Shown: positions 17,798 through 25,537 of the stretch, piece after piece | Layout of the letters: each line of letters begins with the position of its first letter | Position numbering within the stretch: position 1 is the stretch's first letter | DNA from: Pseudofrankia saprophytica | GTDB lineage: Bacteria; Actinomycetota; Actinomycetes; Frankiales; Frankiaceae | NCBI RefSeq assembly: GCF_000235425.2 | Contig: NZ_KI912266.1 | Coordinates: 4,047,293 to 4,111,292 of the forward strand | Length of the DNA stretch: 64,000 nucleotides | Reading direction: 5' to 3' | Notes under the pieces: generated by a model | What the model was told of the DNA's origin: nothing | The model's input: only the letters and a program-made list of their open reading frames with translations | The model's database searches: none | Position numbers and translations under genes: made by a program

Positions 17798-19150
17798 TCA
17801 GCGCGTGACGCGCCGGCCGGTTCGGACAACGACCTCGCCGCCGATCATGACCGTATCCACCGAGTGCAGCCGCGCGGGATCCGTCACCACCAGGTCGGCG
17901 ATCGCCCCCGGCACGACGCGGCCACGCCGAGGAGCCAGACCCGGGATGGCGTCGGCGACGTTGGCGGTCGCCATCGCTATCGCGGCCGGGAGCCTCACGG
18001 AGCCCGCGCGGACGGACTGGTCGATCGCCAGCAGGATCGGGTCGTGGTGTCCGCCCGCGTAGTCGGTGGAGATCGTGTCGACCAGTCCCGCGGAGAGCAG
18101 CGCGTAGAGCAGCTCCGGGCCTGTCGTGAGGCGGCGGGCGCCGAACGTGTCGAACGTGGAGACATCCACGATCGCGCCCGCCTCCTTGAGTCGTTCGGCG
18201 TGGCCCAGAGCCTCCCGCAGCTCAAAGCTCGAATGGTTGGAATGCCCGGCGATCAGCGTCACGTCCGTCCTCGCGATGGAGGCGACCTGGGTCATCGAGG
18301 CGGCCGCGTTGTGTACCAGGACCGGGACACCCAGCGCGCGGGCCTGCTCGGCCGCCTCGGCGAGCCCGCGCAGAGCGACGTCGAACGCGGGCAGCACGAT
18401 GGCCGAGACGAGCTCGCGCACCTCCTCGACCGACAGCCTGCCGGTCAGGCCCGCGGCCGCGAGTGCCTGCTCTACGGCGTCCCGGTCGAACGCTGACGCC
18501 GCGATGTGCCGACCCAGCACCGCGATCTTCAGCCCGTTCGCCTGCCGCGCAGTGATCGTCACTCCGGTGCGTCTCTCGACCTCCGCTGGGATGTACAGGT
18601 AGCTCGCCCCACCCCCGCCGAGGGTGTGCCCTGCCCCGATCTCGCCGAGCGCGACCGCACCGGCGCCGACGGCCCGACGTGCGGTGAACATCCGGTTCGC
18701 CTCGGTGAGACCGCCGCCGTCCGCGACCGCCGCCGCCCTCAGACAGGCCGGGGTGTTGCAGGAGGCCAGCCCGATGTTGACCGGATGCACTTCGTCGGTG
18801 CTGGCGAGGTCCGCCGCGGTGACGAAGCCGTCCACGCAGAGCACCGTCGTCGTCCCCTCCAGCAGGTGTCGGTCGAGATTGGCCAGCACCTGCTCGCGTG
18901 GCAGGGCCACATGCCCGCTGGGGAACAGCGGTCCGTACGCGGTGCCGTGGGTGTGGTTGTTGATGAGACCGGGAATCACCAGCATTCCGGCACCGTCGAC
19001 GATCTCGTCGGCGGTGCCGTACGCCTCGGTGGGACGCGAGGGAATGATCTCGCGGACGGCGTCTCCCTCGACGATGATGTCGACACAACGTCGCGTGTCT
19101 CCGCCCCGGCCATCGACCAGATCGCCGCCGTGCAGGACGACTGTGCTCAC
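17798..19150 (-). CDS. Metal-dependent amidohydrolase
   Basis: The 450-residue protein has amidohydrolase-superfamily motifs: the HxH metal pair in 'PGLINNHTHGTAYGP', further metal histidines in 'PVLVHNAAAS' and 'LIAGHSNHSSFEL', and the catalytic Asp in 'DTISTDYAGGHHDP'. The C-terminal 'GRVVPGAIADLVVTDP' completes the beta-sandwich. It hydrolyses a cyclic amide or related C-N bond; enamidase, imidazolonepropionase and dihydroorotase-like enzymes share this layout. Its GTG overlaps the stop of the upstream FAD oxidoreductase gene (GTGA), so the two are coupled. With an amine-oxidising partner it probably degrades a nitrogenous compound. Confidence 0.85.
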   Translation of the reverse strand: MSTVVLHGGDLVDGRGGDTRRCVDIIVEGDAVREIIPSRPTEAYGTADEIVDGAGMLVIPGLINNHTHGTAYGPLFPSGHVALPREQVLANLDRHLLEGTTTVLCVDGFVTAADLASTDEVHPVNIGLASCNTPACLRAAAVADGGGLTEANRMFTARRAVGAGAVALGEIGAGHTLGGGGASYLYIPAEVERRTGVTITARQANGLKIAVLGRHIAASAFDRDAVEQALAAAGLTGRLSVEEVRELVSAIVLPAFDVALRGLAEAAEQARALGVPVLVHNAAASMTQVASIARTDVTLIAGHSNHSSFELREALGHAERLKEAGAIVDVSTFDTFGARRLTTGPELLYALLSAGLVDTISTDYAGGHHDPILLAIDQSVRAGSVRLPAAIAMATANVADAIPGLAPRRGRVVPGAIADLVVTDPARLHSVDTVMIGGEVVVRTGRRVTR

Positions 19151-20286
19151 CGTTGCTCCCCCTGTCGGCTCGCCGGGCGGAACCGCTCGAACCGGAACGC
19201 GGCCAGGGCGTCGTCCCGGTCCTCCCCGAGCACCTCGGCGGCGACCAGGTCACCCGCGTGGATGCTCAGGGTCGCGCCGCTGTGCGAGACGGCGAAGTGG
19301 AAGTTGGGTAGTTCGACCGCGCGTCCCAGCACCGGGAGGCCGTCCCCGGGAATGGGCCGTTCACCGACACGGATGCTTTCCACCGTCGCGGCCCGGGTCC
19401 CCGGATAGAGCGCGCGGCCCGCCTCCAGGATGTTCTCGACCGCCGACGGGTCGACACTGATCTCTCCGGTGCCCGACACACGCACGGCGCCGTCGATCTC
19501 GTGGGTGTGCAGCAGCAGTCGCCCGGCCCCGTCCGGACGAAGATGGACGCGCGGCGCGTGAACAACACGGGACACCGAAACCGCGACCGGGGACGTGTAG
19601 ACGAGCACACCACGGGTGTTGCGCATCGGCAGGGCCAGGCCGGCCAGCCGGGCGATCGCGCCGGCTCGCGGCCCCGCGCAGTTCACGACCGCGTCCGTGG
19701 AGAGCTGCCGTCCCGAGGCAAGTCGGACCGCACGCACCGCACCGGCCGGGGCGACCAGGCCGATGACCGCATCGCCCGTCACCAGCTCGGCCCCTCGGGA
19801 TACTGCGCTGGAGAGCAGGTAGCCGATCAGGCGGGCCGGCTCGATCCACCCCTCGCGCGGAAAGTAGGCGATCCCGTCCGCGGGAAGTTCCCCGGGGGCG
19901 ATGTCCGGTTCGAGATGCAGTACCTCGGCCCGGCTCAGCCAGCGCGCCTCGTATCCGTAGTCGAGGACACCGCCGACCTTCCTCCGCAGGTGCGCGCGCT
20001 CGTCGTCGTCGGCGGCCCACTGCAGGTTGCCGCCCTCGTGGTACCAGTCGCTGCCGGGCACCCGCGCAGCCAGCCGCCGGTGGGCTTCCATCCCCGCGAC
20101 GCCGAGATCATGGTAGGAGCGTGGATGCTTGGTGGAGGAGTTGGTCCACGAGAACGTCGAACCGGAGGCACCACCCGCCGGCGCACCGGCATCCACGAGA
20201 ACGACGCTGGCGCCTCGCCGCGTCAGCGAGGCCGTCACCGCCGCGCCGTAGACGCCGGCACCGATGACGACCACTTTCGGGATCAT
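19147..20286 (-). CDS. FAD-dependent D-amino-acid oxidase/dehydrogenase-type oxidoreductase
   Basis: The 379-residue DAO-family flavoprotein has a dinucleotide-binding 'KVVVIGAGVYGAAVTASLTR' at the N-terminus, 'VVLVDAGAPAGGASGSTFSW', 'DAVVNCAGPRAGAIARLAG' and the C-terminal 'IPGDGLPVLGRAVELPNFHF' with 'AVSHSGATLSIHAGDLVAAE'. Such enzymes oxidise amines or D-amino acids to imines. ATG 20286 is preceded by an 'AAGGAAGGAAAG' purine tract. It is the first gene of the LacI-regulated operon; its promoter and operator should lie between 20287 and 20520. Confidence 0.85.
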   Translation of the reverse strand: MIPKVVVIGAGVYGAAVTASLTRRGASVVLVDAGAPAGGASGSTFSWTNSSTKHPRSYHDLGVAGMEAHRRLAARVPGSDWYHEGGNLQWAADDDERAHLRRKVGGVLDYGYEARWLSRAEVLHLEPDIAPGELPADGIAYFPREGWIEPARLIGYLLSSAVSRGAELVTGDAVIGLVAPAGAVRAVRLASGRQLSTDAVVNCAGPRAGAIARLAGLALPMRNTRGVLVYTSPVAVSVSRVVHAPRVHLRPDGAGRLLLHTHEIDGAVRVSGTGEISVDPSAVENILEAGRALYPGTRAATVESIRVGERPIPGDGLPVLGRAVELPNFHFAVSHSGATLSIHAGDLVAAEVLGEDRDDALAAFRFERFRPASRQGEQR

Positions 20287-20473
20287 GCTGATCTTTCCTT
20301 CCTTGGCCGTTCGGGTGATCGGAGAAGAGGGACAACCGGCGGGGACTCGGCCCGGCAACGCCTGGTCCGCGCACCCAGCGATAGCGGGAAACCCATGGCC
20401 GACGGCCGAAACGCGCGGCTTGCCCGGATCGGTCACAGCGATGCGACCTGCGACGCAGCCATGCCTGCCGGGT

Positions 20474-20489
20474 ATGTAACTAGTTTCAT
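20474..20489. promoter_or_regulatory. Candidate operator palindrome upstream of the oxidase operon
   Basis: 'ATGTAACTAGTTTCAT' is a 16-base inverted repeat with 7 of 8 paired positions. It is unusually AT-rich for this region and lies about 190 bases upstream of the first gene of the operon that ends with the LacI-type regulator. LacI family operators are palindromes of this size, though many have a central CG, which this lacks. Confidence 0.45.
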
Positions 20490-20526
20490 TGACCAAAGGA
20501 ACTGTAGGCATGCACGTTCAGGTGGG

Positions 20527-20745
20527 TCAACGGGTAGGGGGCAACAAAGCCCCTGGCCCGGTTGAGATCACAGCCCGGGACCACAGCAGGGCGTTCCACT
20601 CGGCCTCGGTGGACAGTCGGTACCCGTCCCCGGTGGCGACGTCCCACTCAACCCGACCTTCGCCCGCACCGGCCCGATACGCGGGGGGCAGTCCCGCCTG
20701 GCGCGACAGCGCGTTGCAGAACCGGACCGCGTCCCACCAGGAGAC
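20527..20745 (-). pseudogene. Formylglycine-generating-enzyme (SUMF1-like) fragment
   Basis: The minus strand reads 'ESVSWWDAVRFCNALSRQAG', 'LPPAYRAGAGEGRVEWDVAT' and 'GDGYRLSTEAEWNALLW'. This is the core of the FGE-sulfatase/SUMF1-like domain, where 'YRLPTEAEWE' is the hallmark. It diverges after 'EAEW' and stops at 20527. About 70 of the usual 250 or more residues remain. Its 5' end is fused directly, out of frame, to a flavodoxin-like fragment. Confidence 0.7.
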
Positions 20746-20770
20746 GCTTTCCCTGGCAGCCGACCGCCCC

Positions 20771-20890
20771 GTACAGCGCGTACGGCCGCCCGACCGTCGC
20801 TTCCAAGATCGGGTAATACACGGTGTCGAAGAAGTGCTTGAGCGTGCCGCTCGGGTAGCGGATGTTGGCCCGGGTGCCGACCGGGACGGG
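20771..20890 (-). pseudogene. Flavodoxin-like oxidoreductase fragment 4
   Basis: 'GTRANIRYPSGTLKHFFDTV' followed by 'YYPILEATVGRPYALY' gives the middle of the flavodoxin-like protein. It includes the 'TPANxGYMSGxLKHFFD'-type segment that in this superfamily lies close to the flavin. At 20771 it joins a formylglycine-generating-enzyme-like fragment, and near 20890 it joins a Rieske fragment. Confidence 0.65.
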
Positions 20891-20894
20891 TGTC

Positions 20895-20945
20895 GCCAGC
20901 CCGCGGTCCTCGATCTCGGGGGAGCGCGGACGTGGCCGAGCCTCG
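20895..20945 (-). pseudogene. Rieske oxygenase internal scrap
   Basis: The minus strand encodes 'VDEARPRPRSPEIED', matching 'ADEARPRPRFPEIED' of the intact Rieske protein. It is about 17 codons long and is fused in frame to flavodoxin fragment 4. Its small size limits certainty, but the exact run of charged and proline residues is hard to explain otherwise. Confidence 0.6.
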
Positions 20946-21047
20946 TCGACCAGACCCGCCTACACCGTGCCGGCGACCTCAGTGACTGGACCCGTCGCGC
21001 TGAGATCGCGTTCGGGAGGATCTGCCCGGGCCGCCGCGGGACGATGG

Positions 21048-21564
21048 TCAGCCGGCGAAGCCGAGGTCGCGCAGGGCCTGGCGGTAGGCGACACCAAGAC
21101 CATCGAAGGCGCGGTGGACCTCGGTCGCGGCGAACACCCGGGCCGGGCGCTGCGACTCGACGATCGCCTTGTCGGGTGCCCAGATCAGATCCTCGACGGC
21201 CTGCAGGCCGTCGCCGTCGACCGGCTCGTCGCCGTGGACGGCCGGGTCGAAGGCACTCATCCAGTACAGCCGCAGCGTTGTCGCCGACGTCGGCGCGCTG
21301 ACCGAGAACAGCACAGAGCCAGGACCGTTGGCGCCGCCGAGCCAGACGGCGAACGGCAGCTCGATCCGGTACCGGAAATGAGTCTCGCCCACTGGCCGGC
21401 GGCCGTCCGGGCCTGGTTCGGCCACCGGGTTGACGCTGGGGTAGCGATAGTCGGCCTCGACCGTCCACTCGGTGCGGCGGACCGCGTACGGATCGATCGC
21501 CAGCACCTCGCCGTTGCCGAACGTGTCCGTATGCAGGACCGAAAAGTGCCCGATGTCGCAGAAG
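21048..21564 (-). pseudogene. Rieske oxygenase C-terminal half, copy C
   Basis: This is a 5'-truncated copy of the gene at 22606-23694, running from 'CDIGHFSVLH' to the normal C-terminus. It is clearly more diverged than copy B ('VRRTEWTVEADYRYPS', 'GETHFRYRIELPFAVWLGGA'). It breaks at exactly the same codon as A and B and continues into the same junction sequence. The Rieske domain is absent. The surviving frame is open, so decay is recent or the piece is still translated from an internal start. Confidence 0.85.
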
Positions 21565-21770
21565 AAACATCAACAAGGGTGCTGGGTCCGTCGGAGGCTC
21601 GCCGCCGCCGTGACCCCCCAGCACGCAGTCCGCGATGACTGGACCAGCGGGCCGGTGGCCCGGACGGTTCGGCGCTTACCGCGGGATCCGTAGAGTTGGG
21701 ATCAGCGCTGCGTAGTAGGCAGGATCGTGAGTGCTGTGACTCGCTGGTTCAACACGGCTGGCCCGTGCGT
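21430..21770. repeat. Duplicated debris block, copy 2 (pairs with 6298-6630)
   Basis: Same order and junctions as the block at 6298-6630: Rieske fragment, 'AACATCAACAAGGGTGCTGG', flavodoxin-gene tail, 'GTAGAGTTGGGATCAGCGCTG', then the AAA-ATPase start. Long runs such as 'GATGACTGGACCAGCGGGCC' are identical between the two. Confidence 0.8.
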
Positions 21771-21783
21771 CAAGGACGCGTAG
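21727..21783 (+). pseudogene. Truncated AAA-ATPase start, 18 codons
   Basis: The frame reads 'MSAVTRWFNTAGPCVKDA' then TAG. It is the same N-terminal signature as the leader ORF at 6582-6704, with the more typical Asn in 'RWFNTAGPC'. The body of the ATPase gene has been deleted. It is useful as a marker of the breakpoint shared with the other copy. Confidence 0.6.
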
Positions 21784-21920
21784 TTAGGTCGTGGTGGGGG
21801 TCGTCAAGTCGGTTGTTTGTGGCCGCCGTCGTGGCGCCCAGCTCCCAAGCTGCCCCTCGGTCGGTTTGCCCGAGATTGTCCACCAGGGTGCGGGATGCCT
21901 ACCTTTGTTATTCTGGACAG

Positions 21921-22313
21921 ATGTCTTCAGAAGTCGGTTGCGGCGAGTGCACAGACGACGACGCGGCCGTCGCGTGGGAACGGTCTCACGGTCTCATGGT
22001 CGTCGTGAGCATCGCCGACGAGTCTCACTTCTTCGGCTCGGTGCGTCGCTGTCGTTCGTGCGGTCAGAACTACGCGTCGATTTTCTGCGAGACCGTCGAC
22101 TGGGTCGACAGCGATGATCCACAGTACCAGCTGCTGATCCCTGTGACCGCGACTGAGGTGCGGTCGCTCGCCGAGGCGGGTGAATATGATGTCGAGGCGG
22201 CGCTTGAGGATCTTTCGCCCGAACGCTATCTCTTCAGCGGGCGAGGAAAAGGTGAAATAGAGTGGTCGAAGCACTGGGCAAGAGGCCAGGTCACCGTGCC
22301 GCGTCATGACTGA
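21921..22313 (+). CDS. Small hypothetical protein with two CxxC pairs
   Basis: The 130-residue acidic protein has 'CGECTDDD' at its N-terminus and 'VRRCRSCGQNYASIFCETVD' centrally, suggesting a zinc ribbon. The rest ('PQYQLLIPVTATEVRSLAEA', 'LSPERYLFSGRGKGEIEW') has no family I recognise. Base composition is visibly less GC-rich than its neighbours, consistent with recent acquisition. ATG 21921 has only a weak 'GGAC' ahead of it. The gene sits between two debris blocks. Confidence 0.6.
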   Translation: MSSEVGCGECTDDDAAVAWERSHGLMVVVSIADESHFFGSVRRCRSCGQNYASIFCETVDWVDSDDPQYQLLIPVTATEVRSLAEAGEYDVEAALEDLSPERYLFSGRGKGEIEWSKHWARGQVTVPRHD

Positions 22314-22369
22314 TTTCCACGCGCTCATCGGGCCCGGAGGCCTGGGGCGGCGCGTGCCAGTTACCGTCA

Positions 22370-22545
22370 ACGGGTCCTGCGGACGCTTCCACTTCAGACC
22401 CGTCGTGATCGTCTCAATGCTACGGACCGCGCCAGTGGTATCAGAGCCACCGTGAACGTAGAGAGCGTGCGGCCGACCGACGGTTGCTTTCAGGTAGGGA
22501 CAATAGGCCTGATCGAAGAAGTGCTTGAGTGGACTAACTAGGTAG
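22370..22545 (-). pseudogene. Flavodoxin-like oxidoreductase fragment 5
   Basis: The minus strand reads 'VSPLKHFFDQAYCPYLKATV', 'GRPHALYVHGGSDTTGAVRS' and 'IETITTGLKWKRPQDPL', equivalent to fragments 1-4. It lies directly downstream of the intact Rieske gene on the same strand. No N-terminal part is present. Confidence 0.7.
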
Positions 22546-22605
22546 CCAACGTCGGGGCGGGTGTCGCCGCGCCGCGCGGGTGTCGCCGCGCGGCAGCGGC
22601 GGTGG

Positions 22606-23694
22606 TCAGCCGGCGAAGCCGAGGTCGCGCAGGGCTTTGCGGTAGGCGAGGCCGAGGGCGTCGAAGGCGCGGTGTACCTCGGTGGCGGCGAACACCCTGG
22701 TGGGCCGTTGGGATTCGACGATGGTCTTGTCGGGTGCCCAGATCCTGTCCTCGACGGCCTGCAGGCCAGCGCCGTCCACCGGGCCGTTCCCGTAGACCGC
22801 CGGGTCGAAGGCGGCCATCCAGTACAGCCGTAGCGTCGTCGCCGAGGTGGGCGCGCACACGGAGAACAGCACGCTGCGCGGCCCGCTCGCGCCGCCGAGC
22901 CAGACGGCGAACGGCAGTTCGATCCGGTACTGGAAGAGCGTCTCGCCGACGGGGCGGCGCCCGTCGGGGCCCGGCTCGGCGACGGGGTTCACGCTCGGGT
23001 AGCGATAGTCCGCCTCCACGGTCCAGGCTGTGCGGCGCACCGGGTACGGATCGACGGCGAGCGCCTCCCCGTTGCCGAACGTGTCCGTGTGCAGGACCGA
23101 GAAGTGCCCGACGTCGCAGAAGTTCTCGACCTGGCGGGCGGCCTGGCCGGCCCAGTCCTGGACCGTGCCGACGTAGTGCGGCCAGCCCAGGTCCTCGATC
23201 TCCGGGAAGCGTGGCCGTGGCCGCGCCTCGTCCGCCTCGTCGGCGAGGCAGGCCCAGACGAGCCCCGCTGCCTCGGCGACCCGCACCGGCCGGGCGGCGA
23301 TGAGGTCCGGGACGCGCTGGCCCGGCTGCTGGGGGATGTCGACGCACCGACCGGCGCCGTCGAAGGCCCAGGCATGGTACGAGCAGCGCAGCCGGCCATC
23401 GGCGTCGATCTCACCGCTGGACAGCGGCACGCTCCGGTGCGGGCACCGGTCCACCAGCGCGGCGACGGTGCCCGGGCCGGCCGAGCCGGAGGTGGGCCGG
23501 CGCCACAGGACCAGCTCGACGCCGAGCAGCAGGGCGCGCACGGGGGCCGCGCCGACGTCCGACGATCGGGCCACCGGGTGCCAGTACCGCGCCGACGCCG
23601 CGAGGAACGCCGCGTCGAGCGCCGCGTCCTGGTCGGGGCGGTTGGCGGTGGCGGTGGTGGCGGCGACGAGGGGGGCGGAGTCGACGACGGTCAC
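22606..23694 (-). CDS. Rieske [2Fe-2S] aromatic-ring oxygenase, oxygenase component
   Basis: The 362-residue protein is the only full copy in the window. The Rieske cluster ligands are C-x-H ('DRCPHRSVPLSSGEID') and C-x2-H ('LRCSYHAWAFDG'). The mononuclear iron site is given by 'ENFCDVGHFSVLHTDTFG', the N/D-x2-H-x4-H signature. Length and motifs fit single-component-type Rieske monooxygenases or demethylases of the VanA/phenylpropionate-dioxygenase-like group. A separate reductase is needed, and none is intact nearby. GTG 23694 is the start. It is divergent from the ECF sigma factor gene 134 bases away. Confidence 0.88.
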   Translation of the reverse strand: MTVVDSAPLVAATTATANRPDQDAALDAAFLAASARYWHPVARSSDVGAAPVRALLLGVELVLWRRPTSGSAGPGTVAALVDRCPHRSVPLSSGEIDADGRLRCSYHAWAFDGAGRCVDIPQQPGQRVPDLIAARPVRVAEAAGLVWACLADEADEARPRPRFPEIEDLGWPHYVGTVQDWAGQAARQVENFCDVGHFSVLHTDTFGNGEALAVDPYPVRRTAWTVEADYRYPSVNPVAEPGPDGRRPVGETLFQYRIELPFAVWLGGASGPRSVLFSVCAPTSATTLRLYWMAAFDPAVYGNGPVDGAGLQAVEDRIWAPDKTIVESQRPTRVFAATEVHRAFDALGLAYRKALRDLGFAG

Positions 23695-23827
23695 CAGCGG
23701 ACCCTAGGCCGGGCCCGTTGCGGCCATGTTGCCTGCGCGCAAGCGAACGGGGTCCGCGACCCGGGCCGGGCGTGTCCGGCTGGACCGCCCTAGCGGTTTT
23801 GTCGGACCCAGGGTGCATCATCGGGCT

Positions 23828-24979
23828 ATGACGCAGGGCACGTCTGGACCTACCGGCACTGGATCTACCGGCACACAGGTTGCCGGCACGCTCGTGGCCG
23901 GCACGCCGGTGGGCAGCCGCGCGGAGCTGGAAGAGCGGATGGCCGGCCACCGCTCCGAGCTCACCGGCTACTGCTACCGGATGCTCGGCTCGCCGTTCGA
24001 GGCGGAGGACGCCGTGCAGGAGACGATGATCCGGGCGTGGCGCAGCCTGGACCGGTTCGAGGGCCGCGCGTCGCTACGGACCTGGCTGTACCGGATCGCG
24101 ACGAACGTCTGCTCGGACCACGCCGCCGGTCGGGCGCGGCGGGCCCGGCCGATCGACCTCACCGGCCCGTCCGGCCCGGCGGACGCGCTGCCCGCGCCGC
24201 TGCCGGAGGCGACCTGGATCGTGCCGGCGCCCGACGCGGCGGTGTTCTCCGGCGCCGCGGCCGGCGCCGGAGGCCCGGCCGACCCGGCGGAGCTGGCCGT
24301 CGCGCGCGACTCGGTGCGCCTTGCCCTCGTCGTCGCGCTGCAGCGGCTCGCGCCACGCCAGCGGGCCGTGCTGATCCTGCGCGAGGTGCTCGGCTGGTCG
24401 GCGGCCGAGACCGCGGAGCTGCTCGACACCACCGTCGCCTCGGTCAACAGCGCCCTGCAGCGGGCCCGCGCCACCCTCGCGGCCTCGCCCGCCGCCGAGA
24501 CCGACCAGCTGCGCCCCGCGGACGAGGAGCAGCGTTCGCTGCTGGCCCGCTACGTCGCCGCGTTCGAGAGCTACGACATGGAGGCGCTCACCGCGCTGCT
24601 GCACGAGGACGCGACCATGACCATGCCGCCGCTGGAGCTCTGGCTGCGCGGCCCGGTCGACATCGCCGAGTTCATGCTCGGCACCGGCTCCGCCTGCCGG
24701 AACTCCCGGCTGGTGCCGACCGTCGCCAACGGCAGCCCGGCCTTCGGCCAGTACCACCTGCTGGCGCCGGGCGAGGCCGAGCACTACACCGCGGTCCACG
24801 CGGCCGTCACCGGGTCCGAGGTCTCCCCACTGCCGGACGGCGCGGGCGAGGACAGCTACGTCCCGTGGTCGCTGATCGTGCTCGAGCTCTCAGAAGGCAG
24901 GATCGTCGAGGTCAACCACTTCCTGGACACCGACCGGCTGTTCCCGCTGTTCGGCCTCCCGCCGTTCCTCGAGGGCTGA
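23828..24979 (+). CDS. ECF sigma factor, SigG-like, with C-terminal SnoaL-like domain
   Basis: The 383-residue protein has region 2 ('MAGHRSELTGYCYRMLGSPF', 'EDAVQETMIRAWRSLDRFEG', 'LRTWLYRIATNVCSD') and region 4 ('RQRAVLILREVLGWSAAETA', 'ELLDTTVASVNSALQRARAT'). A roughly 130-residue SnoaL-like extension from about 235 begins 'LLARYVAAFESYDMEALTAL'. In this group the extension replaces an anti-sigma factor and controls activity. ATG 23828 begins a Thr/Gly-rich leader. Its 3' end overlaps the convergent STAS gene by 90 bases. Confidence 0.9.
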   Translation: MTQGTSGPTGTGSTGTQVAGTLVAGTPVGSRAELEERMAGHRSELTGYCYRMLGSPFEAEDAVQETMIRAWRSLDRFEGRASLRTWLYRIATNVCSDHAAGRARRARPIDLTGPSGPADALPAPLPEATWIVPAPDAAVFSGAAAGAGGPADPAELAVARDSVRLALVVALQRLAPRQRAVLILREVLGWSAAETAELLDTTVASVNSALQRARATLAASPAAETDQLRPADEEQRSLLARYVAAFESYDMEALTALLHEDATMTMPPLELWLRGPVDIAEFMLGTGSACRNSRLVPTVANGSPAFGQYHLLAPGEAEHYTAVHAAVTGSEVSPLPDGAGEDSYVPWSLIVLELSEGRIVEVNHFLDTDRLFPLFGLPPFLEG

Positions 24980-25381
24980 GCCGGCCGCGACGGGCTCGGC
25001 CGGCACGCTGTCCGTCGCCAGCACGCCGGCCAGGCCCGTCAGCTCGAGCACGAGCGACAGCCGCGGCTGGACCCCGTCCAGCCGGAAACCGCGGCCCAGC
25101 CGGCGGGCGGTGAGCCGCAGCCGGGCGAGGACGTTGACGGTCGCCAGCGTCGGGATCCGTACGGCGGTCACGTCGCAGACCACCGTGCGCGCCCACGGGG
25201 CGGCCAGCAGCGCCGCGGCGAGGGATTCACAGCGGGACTGGCCGAGCTCCGCGGTGGCGCGCTGGCCCGAGATGGGGTCGAACCGCCACCGGAGCTCGTC
25301 CGCCGGGGGAGCGGCGGTGCCCGCCGGCCGGGGTGTTCCCGCCGGCTGGGCTCCGCCCACCCGTTCCTCGCACCTGCCCAC
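24890..25381 (-). CDS. STAS-domain protein (anti-sigma-factor antagonist-like)
   Basis: The 163-residue protein has a STAS-like core: 'TVVCDVTAVRIPTLATVNVL' then 'ARLRLTARRLGRGFRLDGVQ' and 'PRLSLVLELTGLAGVL'. In SpoIIAA-type proteins the phosphorylated Ser lies in a D-(F/L)-S-x-V-x-x-(I/L)-D-S loop; here the equivalent is 'DVTAVRIPT', so regulation by phosphorylation is doubtful. The start is GTG 25381, with weak support. The last 30 codons are antisense to the end of the sigma factor gene, so expression of one may interfere with the other. Confidence 0.65.
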   Translation of the reverse strand: MGRCEERVGGAQPAGTPRPAGTAAPPADELRWRFDPISGQRATAELGQSRCESLAAALLAAPWARTVVCDVTAVRIPTLATVNVLARLRLTARRLGRGFRLDGVQPRLSLVLELTGLAGVLATDSVPAEPVAAGSALEERREAEQREQPVGVQEVVDLDDPAF

Positions 25382-25537
25382 GCGTTGGCCTCCGGATCCA
25401 TCGGGACACCGACGGTCGCGGCGGCCCGACGTACTGACTGCCCGGCGGGGCGTGACTCATCGCGGCGGCCTCGGCGGACAGCCCGGATGTGCCGGATGTG
25501 CCGCCCGGAGTGGCGTGGTGGCGCGTGGCGGCGGCGG

